In this document: positions 42,362 to 53,750 of the stretch, one piece after another
How the letters are laid out: every line of letters starts with the position of its first letter
Numbering within the stretch: the first letter of the stretch is position 1
NCBI GenBank assembly: GCA_963576475.1
Contig: OY754972.1
Coordinates: 36,230,978 to 36,294,977, forward strand
Direction of reading: 5' to 3'
Origin: Molanna angustata
Taxonomy: Eukaryota; Arthropoda; Insecta; Trichoptera; Molannidae
DNA length: 64,000 nt
Notes under the pieces: generated by a model
Told to the model about the DNA's origin: nothing
The model's input: the letters and a program-made list of their open reading frames with translations, nothing else
Databases searched by the model: none
Made by a program: the position numbers and the translations under genes

Positions 42362-43128
42362 TATATAAGTATTGCATGTTAACGTAAAGTAGTTTATTAA
42401 TCAGTGTCTTGTCTGTTTTTTTACCCATTTTTTTAATCCTCATTTATATTTTTAGTTTTCTTCAATTCAATTGGAAGCAAATTGAATTTATTTCTCTGAG
42501 AAAATGAAAAATTCTTGGAATGATTCTTTTAATATTAATATTGAAAAACGTATATCTATGAACAAATAATTGTTTTACGAAAAAGGACGCTCAGTTAGCT
42601 TGCCAAGATTTGACTGAAATTCAAATCGTCCATTCCTATGCTTATAATGTCCTTATAAAATATATTTTTAATATTATTTATTTATAGGCAGGCAGCCAAG
42701 ACTGAGGTGTTTATGTCCACTGACGTAAAAACGTAGATAAACGTAAAAATGGACAGTGTTTTTTTACGTATTTCAAATTATTTTCTAGAAATACGGTGAA
42801 AAAGGTAAAAATGTATGCTAAAATCTATGCTAAAATAATAATTATTAATATTCTGAGGGCCATTGCTATTCATCTACTAGTCTTGAAACAATGTACGATA
42901 AATATTTTTCTTCCTGTATGTAGTTTAATTTCCAGCATCAGGATCGTGATGAAATTTATATGTTTGATAAAAAAGGAAAAATTAAAATCGGATAATGTAA
43001 ATTACTATCGCTATAGTGAAAATTGAAGACTTTGATGATTCATCAGATCTTGATCAAATCGAAACGACACCAATCGGAAGATACCTCTACACACAAAACA
43101 TTTTCTTAACGATTTCATATCAAATTTT
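42362..43128. other. Unassigned AT-rich stretch
   Basis: Frames of 64-76 codons at 42796 and 43016 have no recognisable domain and an AT-driven composition. Confidence 0.35.
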
Positions 43129-43129
43129 T

Positions 43130-43265
43130 ACATTTGTGTACGGTTTACGGCATACAAACAAAAAAATCACGAAGAAAATCAAAGTATGGACTCGACATGA
43201 TACTCATTAAGAAATTGATGTAAAAAAATGATGACTTTCCATTATTCCACACAGAGTAAAAATCA
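43130..43265 (+). repeat. REP-B fragment
   Basis: ACGGTTTACGGCATACAAAC, then ATACTCATTAAGAAATTGAT and ATTATTCCACACAGAGTAAA. Confidence 0.6.
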
Positions 43266-44938
43266 CGTGGAATTATCTCACCGTTTTTGGTAGTTGGTTA
43301 AAAACGAAAATGCATGGACGATTTATAACGACTAAAGGCTCATTGGTCGCTCTATTTTAACATTACTCCTGTCCTACTTTCTGACGACAAGCGATGTGAT
43401 AGCGAACGGACAGTATGGGATTGAGGAGATCAAAAGGATTTGTGAAATATACTTTCTTCTCTTAATACATTCTATTCTATATACTAAGATATTCTGTACG
43501 CCTGTTACAATCATTTATATCACTTATCCAATCTATCCTAACTAACGCTTTGTGTACTTATTACACATTGTACATATATACATAGGTACCTACCTACATA
43601 TGTACTATTAAGTTTACTGTGAAAACGTACGTACGTGATATAACACTGTTGGTACCCTTACATTGAAATGTATGGAAATTCATATTACTACATTTTGTTT
43701 TAAGTATTTTTATTCTAGCATTTAATTTATCATAATAACGATTCATCTTATACCTTATATAAATAATACTTAGTGATATAATAAGACGAATTAAACGAAT
43801 ATGCTGTTAAGCTGGAGGTACCGACTTAGAATAATACTTCTACTCGATTATCATCGTTTTCGGGAAGATATCTGCCGTGATGGTCTGAATAAATGAATGT
43901 TAATTTATATTATTATTAAGTGATTTGATTTGAACTGAATTAAACCTTGTTAATTAATTGAGAACTTAAATAAAATATTGCGACATGAATCACTGCAAAA
44001 AAATACTTAACGTTATTTTTATAATACTGCGCTTTTTCGCCGATAGATGGTGACGGTAACACATGTAAATTTGCATATCCACCTATTGGCGACAACATGT
44101 TGCAAGTTTAACTTCAATCTTAAAGAATCATCGTTGCTAAAGTTGTTTACTCTATTACTGGAGTCCCGCAGAAAGCTCTGGAACTTTAGCAAAGATACCT
44201 ACCTATATTTCTGTCCTATAACTCCTCTCAAAGTTTACAAAGTATTTCTTTCAATATGGCAACATGAAGGTATCTGAGGAGATTAACTAACTCGGTGGTT
44301 GATTTGAGGGGAAAATCTGATTAATTTTTTATCAAGAGTCTATCATTTGAAAAACTTTTACTCGAAGAAGATTAAGAATCGATACAGTGTTGGTACCTAA
44401 CTTTATATTTTATACACAAGTGATAATAACTAAATCAATCATAAAATTTAAAGTTTACTTCGTTACCACCATCCGTTGAGCTAATGGGGGCCTTAAAAAT
44501 TAAGGATTTTAGAGGATTACAAAGAATTATTATACTTTGTTCGCAAGGAACAAAAGTTATAGTTCCACTGCACGTAATACATTCTTATTTTCCCGCCAAA
44601 CTGCAAAGCAGTTTTTTGGCAGAGCAGATTCTCTCTTTCACATAATATTATAAATTTCACATATAATTATTTCAATAAACTTATCTCAAATATTAAAGAT
44701 ACAGAGACTAAACAAAAATTTGAAAAAAAAAAAAATGAAATTCGAAAGAAAAAAAAAAAAACAAAAAGTCATTCAAAAAATAAAAACTTCATCATTAAAC
44801 TATAAAAATACAAGGAAACTTCAAAAACATAACATTAGACAAAATGCAAAAAACATTAGATAATATTACCTATAATATTGCAAAATGCAAAAAAAATGCA
44901 AAAAAATGCACTTTATGAAATGATCAAATCAATAATAA
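43266..44938. other. Unassigned AT-rich stretch
   Basis: About 1.7 kb without a supported feature. 44725-44910 is very A-rich with repeated AAAATGCAAAAAA. The 76-codon frame at 44047 has no recognisable domain. Confidence 0.35.
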
Positions 44939-44939
44939 T

Positions 44940-45055
44940 GTCAAAATACATACATATCATCGTACCATGACCCTCACGAGGCAGGCAGAGAGAAAAGAAG
45001 GCCACATTTTTCTATCTTGACACATATTCATCGTCCGTTTTTCGCGTTTCTTTTA
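44940..45055 (-). pseudogene. RTE-like LINE 3' end scrap
   Basis: CATATCATCGTACCATGACC, CAGGCAGAGAGAAAAGAAGG and TCTATCTTGACACATATTCA correspond to the family's 3' terminus on the minus strand. Confidence 0.5.
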
Positions 45056-45840
45056 AATGTCAAAATCAACGATTAATTTGTTGATTTTGAAGCAAAAAAG
45101 CGGACGTAAGCAAAATGATGTACTTAAATGATTAAGAAAAACTAGTTGCTTGTAACACATGATATCCTACTGTTGATGGCGATAGTATGTGTATATTGTT
45201 AAAATACGTAAAAATTCATGTATGTTATAAATAATGATAAATTAATGCACCAAACTATAAAAACTTAATTGTTGAATATATTAAAATATTAATTTAAACA
45301 TAAATTCCTACACAAAACATTTATGTCAGGATAGGATAGTGTGGAGTTCGGTACTTTTTTCCTATCCAGAATATGTAAACAGCTTGATGTTATGCATCTA
45401 TTATCAAACATATCCGTAGAAATTGTATATTCTGCCATACAAATTGTATGAAGCGATGTCGTAACTAAATACAATTTCAATTGTTAAAAAATTAAGTTGT
45501 ACCTACTGCAAAAATGTATTAATTTTGATAAAAAAATTAATTATCTAGTTGGAATGTTTCGGCGTTTTTCGATATTTAAAAAAAATGGATATTAAGGCAG
45601 TTAAACACAGAAATTTTTCCAAAAAAAAATATTTGATAAACTCTGGAACTTAAAAAAAATGAGATTTTGTATTTGTTTATATTTATATCAATTTTCAGAG
45701 TACAAGTTTATGTGGTTTTTGAGACCTATATGGAAAAATAAAGTAAAAATTCAAAAGTTGATAACCCCTGATTAAGTCAAAAATACAAAATTTTGGGCAA
45801 TTCTTTGGAAATTTTGAGTACCTTTTTTTATACTTTGTCG

Positions 45841-46728
45841 GCGGTACTAATAACGAAAAAGTAGCGAGGTTGAACCATGGAATAGAGTGACTAAAACCTA
45901 ACGGCTAAAAATCTTACTAATAACCAAGTTTTAAAACTTCTATTTTATTCCATGGTTTATATCACCATGGTAACGCTAAACCCTCCGGGCCCCTAGTTTA
46001 GTGGTGGAATAGCGAATTCGTGAGCTGTCAAAAGTCAAATAGACCGCGCGTATTGTATAAATTTTGACATTTTTAAAGAAATACTTTTTTTAATTATGGA
46101 CGACAATCTGTTTGATTATAGAATCGGCGATTTTGAAAGATCGTTTCAAGAAATAGAGCAGGTGGAAACAGTTTTTCGAAGCCACAAAATTTATATGGTG
46201 CGTTGTAATCCGTTTGTTGATTACGACGACATTAATTTTAGAAGAAAGTACAGATTTTCAAAGACAGGAGTAACACATCTCGTAGATTTATTTGGAAAAA
46301 GGCTAATAAATGAAGATATTTATTTTCCATTGACAATTTTTTTAAAATAAATGTAATAAGTTAAATTATTGGGAATTCAACGAAAACGTAACGATACATA
46401 AACAGTAAACCGTCAAAACCATGCAGTAAACAAACAATGACAAACATAGAAATACGATGATTCTCGATAGATGTCATAGATGACGGCTAATAAAGTCATA
46501 GAGAATGAACAAAAAAAGCATAAAGTAAAGAAAAATTCCGAAATTCCCGTTAAATGGCTGCGTTCACTCAACATTCATTCCGTATTCCATGGTTTACTTA
46601 GTCCTTGTACATTTTTACATTATTAGTCAGAACTCACTAAACCACGAATTAGTGCCTAATACGTGGTTTACGTAGTGCGAGGTTTAGTTGGCTAAAACGA
46701 GTTTTAACCAAAATGTTATTAGTACCGC
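45841..46728 (+). mobile_element. Internally deleted PIF/Harbinger transposon
   Basis: Left end GCGGTACTAATAAC and the reverse complement of the right end GCGGTACTAATAAC are identical over 14 bp. The 888-bp body keeps only the start of a transposase (46096-46350). Outside it, HEL-A sequence continues on both sides. I could not confirm the expected 3-bp target duplication (TCG on the left, TGT on the right). Confidence 0.75.
46096..46350 (+). pseudogene. Harbinger transposase N-terminal remnant
   Basis: The ATG at 46096 opens 84 codons. The segment VRCNPFVDYDDINFRRKYRF then SKTGVTHLVDLFGKRL is the conserved N-terminal helical region of HARBI1-like transposases. The frame then runs into non-coding sequence and stops at 46348-46350. 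The DDE catalytic domain (normally to about 350 residues) is deleted, so no activity is expected; the remnant could only move if a complete relative supplies transposase. Confidence 0.8.
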
Positions 46729-46959
46729 TGTGTAGGTTTTGTAGGCAAAAAAATGTTTTGCTCCGAATTCTGAGGAAATCTATGTATTTATATGCTGTTA
46801 AGCCTCTAAATCGGTGTTTTTTGGCTTGTATGTTGAAAAAACATGAAAAATATAGACATATCGCGGATCTTGGCTTGAAACTTTGTCGACCTGTTAAGAG
46901 AAATAAAGTCTCTTGAATAAATCGACAGTTGGAAAACAAATACAAAACAAAATTCAACT

Positions 46960-47112
46960 TTACTAACTGAAATGTAAGAATCACGAACAACAGACAAACA
47001 CGTATGAGACGATGCATGAATATTGACGAAGCGATGAATATGTGTCAAGATATAAAAACGTCGTGGTGTCGGTTCTCTCGGCCTACCCCGTCAGGGAAAT
47101 GGTCTAATGGTA
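46960..47112 (+). pseudogene. RTE-like LINE 3' end scrap
   Basis: One frame reads NNRQTRMRRCMNIDEAMNMC then QD, followed by CGGTGTCGGTTCTC-like sequence and ATGGTATGTTTGTA, as in the family tail at 29370-29470. Confidence 0.65.
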
Positions 47113-47114
47113 TG

Positions 47115-47925
47115 TTTGTACTTACTTAATCTATATATCGAGTAATGGGTCTTGAAATGGAATTCATTATCTCCTTACTGATGAAGAATTGAAGAATATA
47201 TGACACACCTCGCTAGAGACAGTGATATAGATCACAACTCTCAGTCATGAGGTAAACGAAGCTGAGAAAGATAGAGGTAGGTACCAATATTTTTGAAATG
47301 ATTATAAATATTTTTAATAAATATTAAAATAACTTCTAATACCCATATACGCAATGATTGTTTATTTTTTTTATTAAAATGAATTGTGTATTTTCCGTTA
47401 ACGAACATCCGATTACAACGCGCTAGTAAAAATGTCTTCGAATCCGAGCAAACATGACATGTACTTAGTTGAAGGTTGTTTGTATAAAAGGGGAAGAAGA
47501 TGGGTATATATGGAATGAGTGTGAAAGAGGAGTCTTGCTTTCATTGCCGACAAAAATTATTCCTTTGAGGTTCGCCAATGAAATATTATAATGTATCGGG
47601 TTCTACCCAATCATTGAGTGTTTGTCAAAAAGAAAAAAAAATATCGGAAACATCGCCAAGAATGCAAAATTTCGGCGTAAAAAAAACCCTTCATTTTTTT
47701 ACGAAAACTCCGCAGTCCAGTAGTAAACATCCTCCATATTTATGTAAATAAATGCTAAAGTTGAGTGAGTGGTAAGCCATTTGGATTCGGTGCCGGCGTT
47801 TTGTGAACTATTCTCAGCTAAAGAAAATTTTTACTAACTCATATTTTACACAAATCTTACTTGTCTGAGTGAAAAAACTGTGTAGGCAATAAATTTGACA
47901 CTTGCACCAGCAAGGTATATGAGAG
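47115..47925. other. Unassigned stretch
   Basis: 47190-47270 weakly resembles an RTE-like C-terminus (ARDSDIDHNSQS). Otherwise nothing recognised. Confidence 0.35.
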
Positions 47926-47929
47926 TATT

Positions 47930-48210
47930 ACATTAGAGTTTTGATTATAAACATTATCAAAAAGAATTGTTCCAAAGTCGTAGTTTATTCATCGAATATC
48001 AGAGGGTAATCTATTTTTTCACACTATAGGACCAATAACATTAAAGATTTGTTTGTATTGTCAAGAAAAGAATATTCCAAGATCTTAGTTTATTTATTGA
48101 AAATCAAACACACACACTATAGGACCAATCACATTTTGTATTAATTATTATGTTATCAATTAAAATTACTCTAATGTCGTAGTTTTTTCATTGAAAAAAT
48201 ACGAATGAAA
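47930..48210. repeat. Imperfect tandem repeat, about 105 bp, nearly three units
   Basis: Each unit has (C/T)AA(A/G/T)(T)CGTAGTTTATT, then CACTATAGGACCAAT and ATTATGTT/AAAGATTT-type AT sequence, at about 47970, 48080 and 48172. Confidence 0.6.
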
Positions 48211-48255
48211 GTGAAATTTTAGTGATATTTTATTGTTTAACATTTAACATGGAAG

Positions 48256-48640
48256 ATGTTTTACAACATAAAAAGTGCATGGAAACAGAGATGGATAAGT
48301 GCGGAATGCCACAACAAGTCCCTGATTGCGGATCCCACAGTGCAAGTCCCTGGCTTCAACCTGCCTCGAAGACTTTGGTTTCAACTCAACAGAATCCGCA
48401 CAGGCCAGGGGTGCTGTAACTACCTTCTCTGGAAGTGGGGGAAAATAACCTCTCCCAATTGCGAATGCGGAGCGGAGACTCAGACGGTGGCACATTTGGT
48501 GGGGGAGTGCACCTTACACGGATTCGAGGGAGAGATGGAGGACATCCACAGACTCGTCCCAACGGCGGTCGACTGGCTGACAGCAGAGTTTCGACTTTGA
48601 GCCAAGCAGATGCCGATGCCATACGCAAAGTAAAGTAAGT
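48256..48640 (+). pseudogene. LINE C-terminal relic with Cys-rich knuckle
   Basis: Reads FNLPRRLWFQLNRIRTGQGC, then NYLLWKWGKITSPNCECGAE and TQTVAHLVGECTLHGFEGEM, ending in a TGA near 48598. The C-E-C-G...H-x3-E-C motif after 'LNRIRTGxGxC' is the C-terminal zinc-knuckle-like segment of a family of non-LTR proteins. The upstream body is missing. It is not a host gene, although its 114-codon frame is intact. Confidence 0.75.
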
Positions 48641-48644
48641 TTAA

Positions 48645-49382
48645 CATTTTAGGTTGATAGATGAGTGAAATATTTCCATTGTTCGTATTGCCGAGGATAC
48701 AAGTGGCATGATGCCATCAAAGTATCGGAAGTAGCTTGCATGGCGAAAAATGACACGTGCCATTTTGTTTTTTCTCTTTGTTATCTGCATTTTTAGATTA
48801 TTATTGGTATTCATTTATTATTTCATTTGTTATATTCTTATAATATTTTTTTGTTTATATAATCTGTTTTGACATCTTTATATGTATGTATTTAAAGGTT
48901 TATTTATATTTTTATGCATTTTATTTGCTGTTCTGTTTCTTAGCTTTTTTCAAATGCGTCATTTTTTTTCACATTTTTTGTTTTTTTAGGTATATATAAT
49001 TTTACTAGTTCCATCTCTTCTGAACCATTTGCTTTTATGTACTTTTCGTGTTTAACATGCCATTTGAATTTTTAGTTTTTTGAGTGAATCAAATGTTTTC
49101 TTAATGCTTTAGTTTTTTGTTTCTTAAAAAAAATTTGTATTGTTTCTTCTTAAAAAATAACTTTTTTATTTTAATGTTTTGATAGGTACATGTGTTTCGT
49201 TTTTGTTGTATGTATTTATCTCGTGTTTTAATATTGTTTTATTATGTATGTGTAAAAAGTGTAAAAAGATTTCTAAGCCGTTAACTATAAAAAATATATA
49301 AAAATAATATTAATATCATTTAATGATTCGGCGGATATTTTGTGGTAGTTAATATAAACCATTTTTGAATTATTAATTAGCT
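48645..49382. other. Unassigned T-rich stretch
   Basis: Very T-rich, no feature recognised. Confidence 0.35.
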
Positions 49383-49401
49383 ATAAACCACTTGTTTTTT
49401 G

Positions 49402-49460
49402 AGTCACTTCGCGACATGTTTCGGAAGCGCTGTCCTTCCATCGACCGGCGTGTCGAGACT
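49402..49460 (-). ncRNA. Hammerhead-ribozyme-like motif, left arm
   Basis: Mirror image of 49868-49926, so identical parts occur on the minus strand. Confidence 0.5.
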
Positions 49461-49867
49461 AACATGTTGAATTTGTGTGTATCTGTCTGTGAAGCGAGGG
49501 GGGTGGCGGTTGAGGGTTGGTTGGGTTAGTGGGGGGAGGGGAGAATTGTGAAGTGTTTTTGTTTTTGATGGGAAATATATTAAGTATTGGAGATCAATAA
49601 CCACAAACTAAAACTATTACATGAAACACAGAATAAAGGATACCGACTTAACAACTACGAAACGCTCGAAATATGTACATAAACACATAAATTCCGGTAT
49701 AAAACTTATAAATAACCATACCTTTCATAACACCTCTCCAATACTTAATATATTTCCCATCAAAAACAAAAACACTTCACAATTCTCCCCTCCCCCCACT
49801 AACCCAACCAACCCTCAACCGCCACCCCCCTCGCTTCACAGACAGATACACACAAATTCAACATGTT

Positions 49868-49926
49868 AGTCTCGACACGCCGGTCGATGGAAGGACAGCG
49901 CTTCCGAAACATGTCGCGAAGTGACT
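49868..49926 (+). ncRNA. Hammerhead-ribozyme-like motif, right arm
   Basis: Order of parts: stem I strands AGTC and CGC (49868-49871, 49878-49880); core CGGTCGA (49881-49887) where the consensus is CUGANGA; stem II GGAAG/CTTCC around loop GACAGCG (49889-49905); GAAAC (49906-49910); two-base loop AT; GTC cleavage site (49913-49915); then GCG and GACT closing stem I. The GAAAC-NN-GTC minimal stem III is the type reported in Penelope-like elements. Two core changes (U4 to G, A6 to U) suggest it is inactive. Confidence 0.5.
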
Positions 49927-49945
49927 CAAAAAACAAGTGGTTTAT

Positions 49946-50976
49946 CCAACTGTCGATTTGTTCAGGAGAACTTTGTTCTCTTAACATATCGACAATGTAT
50001 CAAGCCAGAATACGCGAGAATTGTATGGAGAGGTCTACTTTTTTCATGGATTTTCCAACTTTGAAGTCAAAAAACACCAACTTAGAGGCTTCGCAGCATA
50101 TATGTTCCATACACGGATTTACTCAGAATTCGGAGTAGAACATTTCGTGTGTCTGTGTGTGTGTGTGTCTGTGTGTGTGTCTGTGTGTCTGTGTGTGTCT
50201 GTGTGTCCGTCCCCCCCTTATAACTTTTGATCCGCTCAATTTACAGAGCCTAAAATTTCAGAATATATAAACAGTTACAGGCCTACAAAACTTTTATACT
50301 CGGAATTTTGAATTTTTGTTTCAGTCAGGGGTTATCAACTTTTGAATTTTTATTTTATTTTTCCATATATCTCAGAAACCATAAACGGTAGAACGCTGAA
50401 AATTGGTACAAACATAGACAAATACAAAATCTCAAATAAGTTTTTTCAAAAAAATTCCAGGGTTTCTCAAACATTTTTTATTAAGAAAAATATTTTTTTT
50501 ATGATAAATTTATGAGTTTAACTGCCTATATTTCCAAAACTTTTACAATTATCGAAAAAAGCCGAAACACCCCAACTAGATAATTTAATTTTCTATAAAA
50601 AATATTAACATTGTAGTAGAAGATCTCAATTTTTTTTTAACAATTTTTTTAAAAATTGAATTTAGTGACGACATCGCTTCATACATTTTGTATGGCAGTC
50701 GCCTATACACAATATGTAAGAAGACTTAATAGTTTGTTACTTCATCTCCAAACATACATACATACCATCATGCAATTTGCATATTCTGGGTAGGAAAAAG
50801 GATCTTCTTCCATACTATCCTATCTTGACATACATACCTACATATGTTGTATAGAAAACAAAATATCTGAAAATATTCAATAATTTGTATCTATGGGTTT
50901 ATAGTTTGGTACATATTCTTCAACTATACATACTATCGCTATCGACAGTTGGATCTCATGTGTTACATGCAACTAG
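49946..50976 (+). mobile_element. HEL-A complete copy, young
   Basis: CCAACTGTCGATTTG after T49945 to CTAG at 50973-50976 before T. All structural parts are present as in 4481-5521, from which it differs by the GT-tract length, GCATTAG versus AAATAAG at about 50433, and little else that I could see. Right flank TATATTTTTAGAACACG. Confidence 0.78.
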
Positions 50977-52060
50977 TATATTTTTAGAACACGCAGAATT
51001 TTAATTTATTTTGAGCTTATCCAATTGTAAATTAACATTCAGTAGTAAGACAAATAAATATCTCCAAGCATGTAAAATATCATATTTGCTGCCAAGTGGT
51101 ATGTCTGTAGAGGGGGATACACGTGCAAGGAGCTGGTACGATATTGTGCAGGCATGTGTAGGTATCTTGGTTTATACGCTGAGTTAATTTTGCTATCTAT
51201 TCTGTTATAAAATAATATACATCGTCGGCTCGCTGTTGCTTTTATTTTGGGAAAGTGTTTCACTGGATGTCCCGTTAAAAAAATTAAACGCCCCGCCCAT
51301 GAGCGTCAGGTTACATTTTCAAAATTCAATTTAAAAAACAAAATTGAACAGCAGTAAAAAATACCTATTAATCAAGGAGACGTCTTACATTATAAATTTC
51401 TATGAATAATTTAATTATCTGAATAAAGCTTCCCCAAACTTGGATGCTTAATTAAAAACCCAACATAGAATCTTAATTACGGCTTGCCTTCAATAATTTT
51501 TCCTCATAATATTTTCTAAATTGAAACACCACTGAAATTGCTAGGGCTAGGCGTATACAGTATACATATTTATATCTTCTTTTTCTTTCGTTTCTTTGGG
51601 AATTTGGGACTCTCTTCAATTCTGTGTAAGAGATCCACTTCATGTCGTGGCACATCCTCTGTCAGTTGTTTCCACAACCATTCCCTCCAAGACAATTTGG
51701 ACAACATGGCCTATCCAACATGTACTGCCTATGTATGTCAGTTTCACAGACTCTGTACATGTTTCATTTGTGGTTATCAATAAAACGTGATTTTATTTAT
51801 ATGACTAGCAAACATATGACAAGCATAGGTTACAAAATATTTACTTATATCAAGACGTTTCTTGCAGTCGACGACAAACACAAACACACATAGGTACCTT
51901 CTTCCTACGATTCGTTGAAGTCGTTTTATAACATGTTTGTGTTTAGCTCCGACACCAAAATGTGATTTGATGTAAATATACGATTTATTACCTTTGTGTT
52001 TGTTAGTTAGATGTAAAATTAACGTGCTTTTAGTTAGCTAAATTATTTAATTATTTGTAT
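50977..52060. other. Unassigned stretch
   Basis: Frames of 60-83 codons near 51473-51893 lack recognisable domains. A LINE-tail origin for 51540-51740 (minus) is possible but I cannot support it. Confidence 0.35.
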
Positions 52061-52064
52061 TTTT

Positions 52065-52560
52065 TTACTACTCACCTACCCAAGGGGATATAGTTAAGTT
52101 ATATATTCGCAATTTTTAATGCTATTTTTTTTTGCAGATCAACAACGAGTATCATGCTGATATTGTATACTGAAAGTTTCATCACATGCATGTGTGTGCT
52201 TTGTACGACGTGTTTATTTTACTTTACCGATTATATATTAAAGTACTCATTTGATTCTTTTTAAATTTTGTAAATTTGCATATCTAATATACGCTTAGAC
52301 CCCATTAGATTTTGAGAGATATTTGAATAGTGCTTCTCAATTTTTTAACTGTCACATATTTCAAAGTGACCCCAAGCTAAGGAAACTTAAAATTTGTTTT
52401 TTTTTATTCTAATTGGTAAAAAGACCAATCACTTGTATAAAACGGCATTGATGAATTATCAAGTTTTCATAGCAAAATATTTTAATCAAAAATAATTTAA
52501 CAAACTCATTTCATGAAAGTGCTGAATATTTTCCATTATACTTTAATACTTTGTGGAGTA
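52065..52560 (-). repeat. REP-C dispersed repeat, inverted copy
   Basis: CCCAAGGGGATATAG, CGCTTAGACCCCATTAGATT and TTTCAAAGTGACCCCAAGCT are the complements of the blocks at 2560-3065. TTAGCGTTGGCCACATCCC at 52565 echoes a REP-B end. Confidence 0.6.
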
Positions 52561-52564
52561 GGTT

Positions 52565-53260
52565 AGCGTTGGCCACATCCCACTCGTTGCATTACTTATG
52601 TTTTAAATTAATTTAATTGAAACTTAAGTATTCTTCTTTTAAATATTACGGTAGACATTAGACTTTCAAATATTTTTATTCTGAGATTTTTTAATGTTTA
52701 TTATCCGTATGAAAAGTAACGTACAATCAAAAAAAGTTTGTGCCCACGAACGTAGGTAGGTACATTTTCCTCTTGTCCAGATTGTAAATATTGTCTCTTT
52801 GTAAACATGCTCTCCTGATATGCGGTTTGAATGTCAGAATGGGTTTGCAGAATGTGCGAGGAGGTCGCTGTGGGCGTGATTGGCGCCCGGCGGACGGGAC
52901 GGTTCGCGCACGGCAAAGGGCAGTTTGTTGTGTCGGTAATTTGTTCTCCACCGTATAGCGATTCTGCCACCCTGATACACTCGGTTGGCAAATGACGCTG
53001 GGGTGACGCACTTACAAACCCAATAAAAAAATAATAAAATTCAAATAAACACGATCATCACTGTCGACCATTCAGAACCTTCCTACCATTTTGTAATTTA
53101 CTTGCTCTTGTATACAACGTTAAAATGTACTTGTAAATAAAGGTACAATACATTATACCAAATAAAGTCCTCGTTTTATTCATTCCAAGTATGTTTCACT
53201 AGCAAAATATTATGTAAGTGTATTTTCCTGCCACTTATACAAAAAAAAACGTGCATAAAA
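52565..53260. other. Unassigned, partly GC-rich; weak LTR-like traits
   Basis: 52850-52990 is GC-rich and contains TGGCGCCCGG (52881-52890). Further right are two AATAAA signals (53138, 53161). No TG/CA ends with matching target duplication were found. The 94-96-codon minus frames have no recognised domain. Confidence 0.3.
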
Positions 53261-53264
53261 TCAT

Positions 53265-53345
53265 TCATTCATACTACCACGGCATAGCCCACAAAATGGG
53301 ATAACCAGCGACAGGTGCGCGGGTGTGCATGACAAAGGAAGCACA
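53265..53345 (+). repeat. REP-F fragment
   Basis: ATACTACCACGGCATAGCCC, then GGATAACCAGCGACAGGTGC and GCGGGTGTGCATGACAAAGG. Confidence 0.65.
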
Positions 53346-53469
53346 ACACATTTGTGTATTCTCATAATCCAATACGTAAAAGCAAACTCTTAATTCGTTA
53401 TATTAAATTTACTCTTATTTTTAACATACATAATTATATGGTATAGTGAAGAGTTATGAATTTGGGTTA

Positions 53470-53640
53470 CAGAGATTAAGATAGCATCGAGTGTGGCGCA
53501 CGTCATGTCCCACGATGGGAGCAACATGCACGCACCAAGAAACAGTGGTAGCAAACGCTAGTGGAATCCGAGTGCCCGAATATTGGGACCTACAAATATG
53601 ATGGTGCCCCGGGCACGGAAAGTGTGTAAGTATATGAAAT
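53470..53640 (+). repeat. Short repeat shared with 19328-19392
   Basis: CGAATATTGGGACCTACAAA and TATGATGGTGCC with flanking GTACC-poor sequence; the class is unknown, possibly a LINE tail. Confidence 0.4.
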
Positions 53641-53750
53641 AATGTTTATATCTTTAACAGAGTGATGAGACCTCTCGTCTACCACGAGGAAACATCAAGC
53701 CATGGTGTGGGGAAGAAAAGGAGAGACAAATGATGGTGACACTATGAAAT

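Larger units (their letters stand above)
45142..46932 (-). mobile_element. HEL-A copy split by a Harbinger element
   Basis: CCAACTGTCGATTTA at 46932 (preceded by T) to CTAG at 45142-45145 (followed by T) on the minus strand. Internal blocks GGATAGTGTGGAG, GCCATACAAATTGTATGAAG and CCGAATTCTGAGGAAATC are in order. The GT tract is absent. Removing 45841-46728 leaves about 900 bp. Confidence 0.7.
49383..49945. mobile_element. Penelope-like inverted terminal structure (208-bp arms)
   Basis: Left arm 49383-49590 and right arm 49738-49945 are reverse complements over their whole length as far as I can read (ATAAACCACTTG...TTAAGTATTGG). They enclose a 147-bp spacer in which a frame reads DTDLTTTKRSKYVHKHINSG. 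Each arm carries a hammerhead-like fold. Inverted long terminal segments and hammerhead motifs are known for Penelope-like elements, so I read this as two opposed PLE ends. No RT or GIY-YIG domain is present here. The right arm stops at T49945, exactly where a HEL-A copy begins. Confidence 0.6.

Noticed and set aside
48256..48600. Intact 114-codon host gene
   Set aside because: Its LNRIRTGxGxC...CxCG...ECT pattern is a non-LTR retrotransposon C-terminus; no promoter or exon structure is visible.
52881..52898. Retroviral-type primer binding site (TGGCGCCCGG)
   Set aside because: Only ten bases fit, with no LTR end immediately upstream and no gag/pol nearby; likely chance.
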